Assembly (NCBI RefSeq): GCF_030272615.1
Contig: NC_081409.1
Span: forward strand, 24,756,406-24,820,405
DNA length: 64,000 nt
From: Cryptomeria japonica
Taxonomy: Eukaryota; Streptophyta; Pinopsida; Cupressales; Cupressaceae
Direction: 5' to 3'
This document shows positions 1 through 8,385 of this stretch, one piece after another (the stretch's first letter is position 1; each line of letters begins with the position of its first letter). Under the pieces are notes generated by a model that saw only the letters and a program-made list of their open reading frames with translations, did not search any database and was not told the DNA's origin. The position numbers were made by a program, and so were the translations under genes.

Positions 1-1449
1 AGAATTGAGATGGCCAAGTCTTTCATGACATATAGTAAAATCAACAGTAGTAAGAAAAGAATACTTTGGAGGAGCAAATTCATAGAACTTGAATAAGTTA
101 TCACTATCCATTTTAGCAGTAGCAATAACATGATTAGTTTTTGGATCAATGATATAACATATGCCCCTATAAAAGTTAATTTTATAATCTTGACAAAGTT
201 TAGGAACTGAAATCAAATTGTATTTTAATTCAAGAACATAAAGAACATCATGTAATTTCCCATTAGGAACATTCACATCACCAATAGCTTCAACTTTGCA
301 ACTATGATTATTAGCTAATTGAACAGGAATATTAGAAGTATCAGGATGCAAATATTCAAAACATTCTTTATGAGAAATAACATGTTGAGATGCACCAGAA
401 TCAATAATCCACTCAAGTGGTTGAGAAACATTATAAGTACATGTAAATGCATGACGAGATGAATTACCATTATTATTACCTTTCTTATAATGAGGTTTAT
501 GTTGTTGATTATTTTGATTATTTTGGTTCATGGGCTTTTTACCATTTTGCTTCTTAAAACAATTATTAGTAATATGTCCATCTTTCCCACAATATGTGCA
601 ATGGGGTCTTGTTTGAGAATTATTCCTTTGATTATTGTACATATTATTTTGATTATTATTATGAGAATTGTTATGATAGGATTTAGAATGAGATTGATAA
701 TTAGAAGATTTGTGATTATTATTTTGATTATTATTTTTATTATTATTATTATTATTATTATGATTATGATTATGATTATTATTATTGGATCTAAAATTAT
801 TATTATGATTTTGATTTTTAGACATAAAAGCATGTTCACTACTTTTAAGAGTACCAAATTGAATTAATTTAGCTTCCTCTTGATGCAATAAATTACAAAA
901 AATATCATAAGTTAATTGAGTAGCTAAGCTAGGAATAACAAGTTGAGCATGAATATTCGTAATAAACTGTTGAAATTGACGAGGAAGACATTTTTTAAGA
1001 ATAAGATGAATTAAACGTAAATCAGCTAGAGTAACTCCTAAACTAGTTAATTGACTATTAACAGAATCAAACTTTAATAAGAATTCATCCATAGTTTTAA
1101 AATCCGTATACCTTAGATCTTCAAGTTGATCTTGAAGCTGAATTTTTCGGGATTCATTTGAGCTATCATAAGTTGTTTTTAAAATTTCCCAAGCTTCATG
1201 CGCTTTTGTATAATTTCCAATTAAAACATACAAATCAGGAACCATTGAAATACCAATTAAGCCAAGTGCTTCCTCATTTTGAGCCTTCCATCTATCTTGG
1301 TCGGCTTGAGGAGCAGTTGTAGCGGGCTCAAAGGTTTTATCAGTAGCAACATCCAAAAGGTGTTTGAAACGAAAAATAAAGGAAATATGTGTTTTCCATG
1401 AATGATAATTGGAACTATTTAATTTAATTTCCGGAATTAATGTAGACAT
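1..1449 (-). CDS. Element A: copia gag-protease-pre-integrase polyprotein, N-terminal part
   Basis: Reading the minus strand from the ATG at 1449-1447, I find no stop codon to the window edge (483 codons), so this is the 5' part of a Ty1/copia gag-pol. The N-terminus is a copia Gag domain (residues about 1-210, including NSSNYHSWK and the AHEAWEILK block). An asparagine-rich stretch follows (about 215-260). A CCHC zinc knuckle (CTYCGKDGHITNNC, about 284-297) binds RNA. The aspartic protease motif IDSGAS is intact near residue 347. The start of the GAG pre-integrase domain (CHERLGHLNS) sits at the edge. Integrase, RT and RNase H should lie left of the window. Its own PBS and LTR lie upstream at 3196-3742. 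It is the only coding region here without a premature stop, so A may be the youngest copy, although only a third of the gene is visible. Confidence 0.9.
   Translation of the reverse strand, partial: MSTLIPEIKLNSSNYHSWKTHISFIFRFKHLLDVATDKTFEPATTAPQADQDRWKAQNEEALGLIGISMVPDLYVLIGNYTKAHEAWEILKTTYDSSNESRKIQLQDQLEDLRYTDFKTMDEFLLKFDSVNSQLTSLGVTLADLRLIHLILKKCLPRQFQQFITNIHAQLVIPSLATQLTYDIFCNLLHQEEAKLIQFGTLKSSEHAFMSKNQNHNNNFRSNNNNHNHNHNNNNNNNKNNNQNNNHKSSNYQSHSKSYHNNSHNNNQNNMYNNQRNNSQTRPHCTYCGKDGHITNNCFKKQNGKKPMNQNNQNNQQHKPHYKKGNNNGNSSRHAFTCTYNVSQPLEWIIDSGASQHVISHKECFEYLHPDTSNIPVQLANNHSCKVEAIGDVNVPNGKLHDVLYVLELKYNLISVPKLCQDYKINFYRGICYIIDPKTNHVIATAKMDSDNLFKFYEFAPPKYSFLTTVDFTICHERLGHLNS
719..790 (-). repeat. 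AAT-type microsatellite coding poly-asparagine inside element A gag
   Basis: An imperfect trinucleotide run (ATT on the plus strand, AAT on the minus strand) encodes a run of Asn with a few His, Lys and Gln. It lies between the Gag domain and the zinc knuckle, a linker position that tolerates length change. The tract makes long poly-isoleucine frames on both strands, and those are artefacts. Confidence 0.85.
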
Positions 1450-3195
1450 ATTTGCAAACTAAGCTTAAACAATAATAGTTAATAAAAAAATTACCCCTTT
1501 TTGGATTAAAGACGAAAATAAATAAATAACCTCCTTGATTAAAAATTAACCAAATTTGAATAATAAATTAAAATTACCAAGAAATGTTATTTAAAATTTT
1601 TTTAATAATAAATTTTAAGTTAAATTTTCTTTTAATAAAACAAACTTTATAACAAAAATATTACAAAACTTTAAATGTTTAATCAAAACTATTTATAATT
1701 TAACTTAATTAAAAAGCTTTATATATTCAAAAACTTTATAAACTTTTTTTCTTAAAGTTTGGATATAAACTTATTATGCATGAATATTTAAAAAACTTTT
1801 TATATGTTAAAAAAAACTTACTTTTTAAACTTTTTTATATGTGAAGCATTAAGAATGAATTTAAACTTTTAAACTTTGATATTAACTAAACTAAAGGAAA
1901 TGAAACGTATGAAAAAAAGTAATAATTGTTTCAAAAGAAAGATGTTATGGCAGGTAGAAAAAGATGCTAATAGAGGTGGGAAGGTTTCTTGCAGGGAATT
2001 TACAGGGCAGAGACCGAATGGGAGGAAAACAGACTGCAAACAGAGGTGACGTTGCAGGCAGGAAGACTCAATGAAAGCTTGGTGTAGAAATAATACGAGT
2101 TACAAAGACTTGAGCTACAGACGTTAACAATGCAAATAAGCAATATGCAGAGGCAGAAATGTAATGGATTGGTACAATGTTAGAGTAGAATGGTGCAAAC
2201 GGGTGAGCAAACAAGGGCGAAAAGGAAGAATGGTAGCAATCTTCTACCTCAAAATTTACAATAATTAGCTATGCTACAGCTGCACTAAATAATTAAATGT
2301 TAGAATGAATTAGATTAACCAGAATACGTTGAAATACACAGTGCAACATAGATTGGATTGAGACAAATAGTGAATTAGAACTAACGATTTTAGAGAATAA
2401 ATTGATTTTTTTTTTTTTTTTCTTAGAACGAATTTGAAAGGAAATACAATGTAGAACTACAAACAGAGAGATTTATGCCTTTTACCGGGTAGAACTTGCA
2501 GAAAATGTTAGACTGATTATTTATTTTTTTGTTGTTTTTAAAAAAAATACACAGAGATTCAATGAAGAAACAATATAACAATATAAAAAATTATTTTTAT
2601 CAAAAACCTTGCAAGTAAATGAAATGTTAGAACCTGCAAACAAATAGAGAAAAAACAAATCTATTGATATGTAATAATATAAAATAATAGGAAAAACAGA
2701 GATAGTTATAATACAAAGATCAATATGAATTTTTTTTTTTTAACAAAATCCTGTAGACACAATAAATGTTAAAACCTACAAACAAAACAGAGATGCAATG
2801 TAATAATAAATCAGATTTGGTGGCAAGCCGACCAAATAGATTAAGGAGGTTGAGTTTGGCGGTAAACCTTCCAAACTATTCACACTAAAAAAAACTAGAA
2901 ACTTTGGCAGCAAGCCTTCCAAAGACACAAATTTAAACCAAAAAGAAGAAACTTTGGCGGCAAGCCTTCCAAAGCCCCTTTTTTTTTTAATAAAAAAAAC
3001 TAGAATAGAAGATTAAACCTGCAGGCAAACTTATTAACAAGTTTGAAAAAAAAGTTAAAATCTGAAACCAAAACCTGAACAATAGAAAATATTAGAAAAA
3101 GACCTTCTTCTCCTCTCAAGAATGCCTCCAACAAGGTGAACTCCACAGAATGGTAACCTTCATCAATGTCAACTTAAAATAAGGATTAGAAACCT
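1450..3195 (-). other. Element A untranslated leader between PBS and gag
   Basis: About 1.75 kb of AT-rich sequence separates the primer-binding site from the gag ATG. I see no convincing ORF in it. It holds poly-T and poly-A tracts (about 2405-2421, 2730-2740), repeats of a short phrase related to gttaaaacctacaaacaaa (about 2450, 2625 and 2767), and four hairpin-like units listed separately. A leader this long is plausible for a plant copia element and would carry packaging and translation signals. Confidence 0.7.
2816..2974. repeat. Four copies of a ~22-bp self-complementary motif in the leader of A
   Basis: Related units occur at about 2816-2837, 2854-2877, 2902-2924 and 2952-2974. The best copies read ctttggcggcaagccttcc followed by aaag. 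Each has an outer arm (ctttgg / ccaaag) and an inner GGC / GCC pair, so each can fold as a small hairpin on either strand. The spacing is 38-50 bp. They lie between PBS and gag, where retroelement RNA-packaging structures are usually found, but the role is only inferred. Confidence 0.6.
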
Positions 3196-3207
3196 ACTCT
3201 GATACCA
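3196..3207 (-). other. Element A primer-binding site (initiator tRNA-Met)
   Basis: On the minus strand the sequence directly after the LTR end is TGGTATCAGAGT. Eleven of these twelve bases match the usual plant copia PBS TGGTATCAGAGC, which is complementary to the 3' end of initiator tRNA-Met. It fixes the orientation of A and the inner edge of its 5' LTR. Confidence 0.9.
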
Positions 3208-3396
3208 TGTAAGGAAATAAAAGAGCAAGGAAAGAAAAATGAAATCTAAGTAAGTTTATTGATGAAGTAAATGTTACCAAGAGAAATGCAAAAACCTTGG
3301 AGCAATCACCCAAATGTGAAGAAGGAGGCACAAGAACTTTTGAAAGGGGAAAAGCAAAGAAAAACCCCTTGTGATATAATGAATGAGGCAATGCCT

Positions 3397-3437
<41 letters not shown>

Positions 3438-3742
3438 AAGAAGCTCTTTACAATATTGTCATTAAGAAGAAATGAGAGAGGAGACATCTCTCAAATAGAG
3501 ATGAGGAGAGGAGTTACAAAGTAACTCCCAAATATATGATTGCCACCATTCATAAAATGTGTGTGCCATGTGTCCACATCCTCTTATGGAGGAAATCTAA
3601 TATTCCTTAATAAAGGAAAATAAAAGAAATGACTTGTCCTCACACATGTACTATAGGACAAATTACATGTAGGAATTCCAAAGGAATATCCTAAACTAAA
3701 TACAAATAAACCTAAGCCAAGTAAAGATTAAATATTCTAACA
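3208..3742 (-). repeat. Element A 5' LTR
   Basis: This 535-bp LTR reads TGTTAGAATATT... to ...CCTTACA on the minus strand, so it has the standard TG...CA ends and directly abuts the PBS. The outer flank gtttt (3743-3747) is the expected target-site duplication; its partner lies beyond the left edge, so it cannot be confirmed. A (GA)n run lies inside it. The TATA-like ATATATTTGG on the minus strand near 3530 is a possible core promoter. The boundaries rest on the PBS and the TG/CA ends, as the second LTR is not visible. Confidence 0.8.
3402..3436. repeat. (GA)n microsatellite in the LTR of A
   Basis: An uninterrupted GA dinucleotide run of about 35 bp lies inside the LTR. GAGA/CT repeats near a start site can act as promoter elements in plants, but here this is only a possibility. 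Confidence 0.9.
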
Positions 3743-3769
3743 GTTTTGCATCTTTGTAAAAATGCATTT

Positions 3770-4570
3770 TGATGTAAGTCTGCCTTCCGATAAGAACTTT
3801 TTCAGTCTTGGTTTCACATGGTGTATCTCTGATATTCCTATCCTAATAAAGCATTTCGGTGAGAGATCTTCAAGTCTCCTCGACAACCTCATTATTTGTT
3901 GTGACTCTGCCTTTTAGTAAGACTCTATTTTGAGCTTTGTAGAACCTTTGTGTCATGTTGACATCCCTGCTTCAATGAGACATTAGTACTATCTTACAAA
4001 TATAGACCCTTTGTCAATGTGACCTTGCATTTTGATAAGACCTAGTTTGTAGAATCCATATGTCATACCAAGATAATCCCTTTTCATTGTGATGTTTTAG
4101 GTGTATTGTCGATAATGTTTCTGTTTCAATATGAATTTGTTTTTTATAAGAACATTATTTGGTTCTTGGAGACCTTTGATGCTATACTAACAAGATCCCT
4201 TCCATTGTGATGTGTAACATGTTTAGCTGATAAAGTTTCTTTTTAGTGTGACTTAACTTTCTGGTAGGACTCAAACTACTTCTTGTCAATCTTTGGTTCT
4301 ACACCGATATTATTCTTTTTATTGTGATTTGCGGGGTGTCTTGCTGATAAATTTTTTTTCCTATGTGACTTGGTGTTTCAACAAAACAATTTTTTCTACA
4401 TGTCACCCCTTGATGGTGTACCAATAGGATTCTTTTCATTGTGACTTGAGATGTGTCTCGCTGACAAAGTTTCTTTTCAGTGTGACTTAGTTTTTCAAGA
4501 GAACTCAATTTGCCTCTTGTCAGCCCTTTGGAGCTATAGTGATATGAGTCTTTTTCATTGTGATGTATGC
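3770..4570. repeat. Degenerate ~118-bp tandem repeat
   Basis: The phrase ttttcattgtgat(g) recurs at about 4083, 4200 (ttccattgtgatg), 4317 (tttattgtgat), 4435 and 4554, giving a period of 117-119 bp. More diverged copies reach back to about 3770. Within a unit, a second half carries a related phrase (tttcttttcagtgtgactta), suggesting an older ~60-bp subunit. Other shared blocks are gctgacaaagtttc and tttggtgctat-like segments. No ORF is shared between units. It lies outside all the elements named here, between A and B. I do not recognise the family. Confidence 0.75.
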
Positions 4571-4857
4571 AAAGTATCAACAAAATACTGCCAATAACAA
4601 GGTTTGATCAAACGGTGCCCCACCATCCTGCAACTAATAATATTGAAGAAGGAAGACTATGTGGGGGTCATAACCACAGTGAAGAGTTGGTATCCCACTA
4701 GCCCACAGGAAGGAAATCTGATGTAAGATGATCTTGTGGGGAAAGTAGAATGGAATATGGTGCATTATCCCATCATCTTGTGGGTATATTTTTATGATGT
4801 AGAGAACACGATGGATGTTCATCCAATGCTAACTCAGATGTGCCTCTATGTAGATGG
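4571..4857. other. Unassigned spacer between the tandem repeat and element B
   Basis: I see no gene, RNA or known repeat here. The short frames present lack any recognised motif. The last five bases (gatgg, 4853-4857) are the predicted target-site duplication of B. Confidence 0.5.
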
Positions 4858-5796
4858 TGTTGGCAATTGACACTCATTAGATTTATATATTGTCATTGAT
4901 GATAACAAGATTCTATATGGCAAAAAGATTCCATATAATTCATACACCAGCATTTGAAGGCATTCATTGATAGACACTGACATTGGAGAAATCAAGGTAG
5001 ACACCAGCACTGGCACCGACATCTAGCACTTCAGGGAAGCTGACATCAGAAAGTCTTATTTGTAAAATCATTTTATAATTATTGTATAAGGCCGACATTG
5101 TCTATGTTTTGTAATGCATTGTAAGCCAACATAAGGCATATTGTCTGTGAAGGGTATATAAGTCAGTTTGTTAGGTCATTGTGATTTATAAGAAATATAT
5201 GAGAGATATATGATAGAGATGTGAATAGGATTATGGGTATATGCGAAGGATATGTATGTAGATCATGTGTATGCAAATTTTATATCATGCAATGATCTGT
5301 AGATGTTTTGTAAGACATTCTTAGAAGGAAGGAGATACCAGTAGAAGGTTCAGGGTTTATGAACCGATACAGAACAAAGCTTTAACCAAAACTCTTTTGG
5401 GCATTGTAGATGCATTTTGTGAGTTCACCAATACTGTTTTATTTCAGCAGAAGCTTGTAGTCAATGAGACTCTTTTGTGTTGAGCATTGTGCTCTAGGCA
5501 GTGTGGCTTCCTGCATGTGGAGGCCCCCATGCTATGTAATATCTTTCATATGGCTAGTGAATTGATATTGTGGGTCACAAATCCCACTATGGTTTTTCCT
5601 CTTTGAGGTTTTCCATGTATAAATTATGTTTGGTATGGTGTTCATTTATGTGGATGGTTTATTTGGTTCATGTTATATGTTTCTTCATTTATCGGTTTAT
5701 ATGTGGATGTTGTAAAAGGCTAAAATCTTGTGTTACTAGTAGAACATTGATTCACCTCCCTTCTCAGTGTTCTTGGGTTCATTGTATTCCAATGTA
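4858..5796 (+). repeat. Element B 5' LTR
   Basis: The sequence begins TGTTGGCAATTGACACTC and runs about 939 bp to the PBS. Its layout resembles the F LTR (27692-28761): both hold a block around ttgtgctctaggcagtgtgg / gagctctaggctgttggcc, then a Pro-rich junction just before the PBS. By analogy with F the end is at 5796, where the canonical CA reads TA. With only one LTR visible, the edges are approximate. Confidence 0.7.
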
Positions 5797-5798
5797 AT

Positions 5799-5810
5799 TG
5801 GTATCAGAGC
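5799..5810 (+). other. Element B primer-binding site (initiator tRNA-Met)
   Basis: TGGTATCAGAGC is a perfect match to the common plant copia PBS. It lies two bases after the predicted LTR end, with the same offset as in F. Confidence 0.9.
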
Positions 5811-7020
5811 TTGGTACCTCAGAAGAAGGTTGACAGCTTGAGGAAGATCCTAAACCTGGAATCATTGAACATGGCTATGAAGAAGCAACTTGAGATGACA
5901 CTTGAGTACTATGATGCTGAAAGGATGAAAAACTTGAAACTGCAAGATGAATTGAATTCTGCTAATGAATTCATTCTTATTCTCCAAGAAAGGTTATCAT
6001 TAGCTCAAGATAAGAGAAAGAAACTTTTGCAAAATTAGGATGATGAAGAGAAAAATGCACTTAAGGAATAATGTTAGAAACTGAGTTAAGCAAACATGCT
6101 CATGATGAATGAAATGCAAGACCTGACTATGAGGTTATCAAAAGATATTGAGGATAGAAAGAAGGAAGAAAATATTTCTATATCTCTAAAGAACAAATTT
6201 GAAGAATGTCGCAGATTGACTCATGAAAATAATCTGTTGAGAACTAATTTGGCACACTCCCAGAATAATGAGCAAGAGCTTGAAAGACAAATAACTACTC
6301 TGAGAGATGATCTAACTACTGCAAGTGAGTATAAAGAAAAATTCAGGATTATTATAGCACAGTTGGATGATTTATTGAAAAGACAAAGGCAAAATGAAGA
6401 TTCTAGAGGACTTGGATTTGTACAAGGTGAAAGCTCTAGTACTACAAATGAAGATCAAACAACTGGTATGCAAAACTCATTAGAACAGAGAAAACTTGTA
6501 AGGCAATCTAATGCTTATAAATTCAATGGTAGATGTTTTTTTATGTAATAAATTTGGGCATATGGCTAGACAATGTATAAATAGAGAAAATCAAAACTAC
6601 AATTTTGTTCCTGGTCAATGCACAAATTGCAAGAAATGTGGTCATAAGTTAGAAGACTGCAGAATGAATGTTAAATGTCATGCATGTGGAAAGTTTTAAC
6701 ATCTGGCTAATCATTGTAGGTCAAGGAATGACACTAGATATGTCAAAGCAATTCAAAATAACAATGTTACATCTTATGCATGCAACAAAATAGGTCATAT
6801 TGCTAAGTACTGCAGAAGAAAAACTACATCGGTTAGAAATGATAAAGCAAATAATAAGGGAAAATAGAAGGTAGATGAAATACAAAAAGATCACACCAAG
6901 AAATGGGTTAGAAAATTTGAAGAACCATGTGGAGATGCAACTACACCGGTAACTGCACCTGTAACTCCACTGGTAGACCAGAGCATTCCTGCACTGACAG
7001 GAAATTCAACTGGTAACTAA
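5811..7020 (+). pseudogene. Element B ORF1: coiled-coil, multi-zinc-knuckle Gag-like protein, decayed
   Basis: The first usable ATG is at about 5871 (MAMKKQLEMTLEYYD); the codons before it follow the PBS in the same frame but lack an ATG. The first ~220 residues are charged and heptad-like (long alpha-helical coiled coil), unlike the standard copia Gag domain. CCHC knuckles follow: CNKFGHMARQC preceded by CFL, CTNCKKCGHKLEDC, CHACGKF-stop-HLANHC, and a fourth missing its first Cys (YACNKIGHIAKYC). Breaks are stops at 6036, 6069, 6075, 6087 and 6697, each explainable as CAA/CAG to TAA/TAG, and one extra T in the run near 6535, which shifts the frame at the first knuckle. The likely role is an RNA-binding capsid or nucleocapsid protein. 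The lineage is uncertain. Confidence 0.65.
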
Positions 7021-7374
7021 GGCATATGCCTTAGGGGTTGGCAAACTCATTGCAAATCTTTAATATTCCTTGGAGGAGATCTGGAAACAATCTGGAAAGT
7101 TTTGTTAATCATTGATGAAGGTTTACTCTGCATAAAACTATGAAACCAACATTCGGTAGAGTTCAGCATGAAGCATTTATGATAGTGAAGAATTAGGATT
7201 CACTCACTGGTAAAAAGGGAAAAGTGGATTCATTTTCATTCATCCAAAATTCAAGAAATCCAGAGCGAAGCCAAGGTGAATCTCATGTGATTAAGAGTGA
7301 GAAAAAGCATTCTGTTAGAATTTCCAAAGCACTAAATCTTCCAACCAGCAATCACTTTTGGGTATTTCTTTACA
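7021..7374 (+). other. Element B inter-ORF region
   Basis: Between the two ORFs of B lie about 350 bp with many stops in all plus-strand frames. I see no motif; it may be spacer or the decayed tail of ORF1. Confidence 0.4.
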
Positions 7375-7635
7375 ATGGCATCCAAATCATCTGCTCCTAC
7401 TTTCATTGCAAATCCCATCGTTTTTGAAGTTAAGGATAGGTTGAGACCCATTTTCAAGGAAATTCCCCAAATAGCTAAGAAGGAAGACTCTATGGGAGCA
7501 TTCTCTAGGGTTCCCGATGGCATGATTTATGTTGAAGATGTAAGGGCATACATTCACTAGAGCTTGGAGGATCTAGGCACAGAGGAAATAAAGGGCGTGT
7601 ATCAATCTGTGATACTAGGAAAATCTAGAACAATC
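7375..7635 (+). pseudogene. Element B ORF2: unknown protein, truncated by insertion of C
   Basis: An ATG at 7375 opens a frame beginning MASKSSAPTFIANPIVFEVK. It runs 61 codons to a TAG at 7558, then stays open (SLEDLGTEEIKGVYQSVILG) to the point where C is inserted. The composition is protein-like, with mixed charge and hydrophobic clusters, so a real ORF is likely. I do not recognise the family and find no catalytic motif. Its 3' part should resume beyond C, outside the window. It could be a second structural protein or an accessory ORF of a non-autonomous element. Confidence 0.5.
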
Positions 7636-8385
7636 AATATACACCTAAAAATGGTCTGAAGATAATTAATTGAATAAACAATTATTTAATTAATCTTCCT
7701 CCCAATTTAATTGAATTCATCAACAATTTGATTAAAATACCCCCTTTCATCTACTTATTAATAAATCTAAGGATTTATTTAATAGGTTAATTTCAATAAT
7801 CCCCTTTGATTAATTAATTCAAATTAATTAATTCCCCCCATCAAATTCATTTCTTTTAAAATCCTTTAATTAATTAAAACAAATCAAATTATGAGTTGTT
7901 GAAATTAATTAACCTTTTCTTATTAATTGAATTTCTAAATTCAAATTCTCCTAACTTTTAACCACCTAACCTAACCATTCCTAAACCTAACCCATTCCAT
8001 CTACCCCCATGTTCCCTTTCATCTAACCTCTTCTAGAAGATTTGTGACACTTGTCACTAAGTGTTCCCTTTCATCCAACCTCTTCTATAAACCTCTTGAC
8101 ACTTGTCACCATAGAGATGACAGATGTTCCCTTTAATCCAACCCCTTTGCCAACCTCCTCCAATTTAACCATTGATATCTTCAAATCAATCTTGACCGTT
8201 GATTCCTGCCACCTCACCCCTAGCCTTGGAAAATACTATAAATAGACCCCATTTTGGAGCACAAAGGGTCCCAATTCATCTCATTTGTCCCTAATTGATC
8301 CCATCTCATTTTCATCTTATGCATTGTTACTATAGGCATCTAGCTTCTAGCAAATCAATCTTAGCATTGTTATCATGTTCAATTT
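7636..8385 (+). repeat. Element C 5' LTR (part shared with the right-hand copy)
   Basis: This stretch aligns with 57455-58204 with few differences: from acacctaaaaatggtct, through blocks of taattaat and the paired ttcccttt(c)atccaacctctt repeats, to tcatgttcaattt. The first bases read aatat where the 3' LTR has tgtat. The LTR continues past 8385, but the other copy is cut at the matching point by I, so its 3' end cannot be set; a CA near 8673 is one candidate. Confidence 0.85.
8237..8244 (+). promoter_or_regulatory. TATA box of element C 5' LTR
   Basis: TATAAATA lies in the context gaaaatactataaatagacc, and is also present in the 3' LTR at 58056-58063. A match conserved in both LTRs, followed by a C-rich stretch, is what a Pol II core promoter of an LTR looks like. 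Confidence 0.65.

Larger units (their letters stand above)
4858..7635 (+). mobile_element. Element B: copia-type LTR element with gag-like protein and no visible pol, cut by C
   Basis: B consists of a 5' LTR (4858-5796), an initiator-Met PBS, a decayed protein with coiled coil and several CCHC knuckles (5811-7020) and a second decayed ORF starting at 7375. No protease, integrase or RT appears in the visible 1.8 kb of interior. C interrupts it at 7635/7636, so the rest of B, including its 3' LTR, should lie beyond the right edge of the window. It resembles non-autonomous gag-only LTR elements (TR-GAG type), but a pol further right cannot be excluded. Confidence 0.65.

Noticed and set aside
490-867. 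Overlapping isoleucine-rich reading frames on both strands
   Set aside because: They are shadows of the AAT repeat that encodes poly-Asn in the true minus-strand gag of A.
3194-3465. Small ORFs on both strands in the LTR of A
   Set aside because: They lie across the LTR, PBS and a GA microsatellite, and have no recognised motif.
5797-5810. tRNA gene at primer-binding sites
   Set aside because: Only the 12-18 bases complementary to a tRNA 3' end are present at these sites; no tRNA fold can be formed from the neighbouring sequence.
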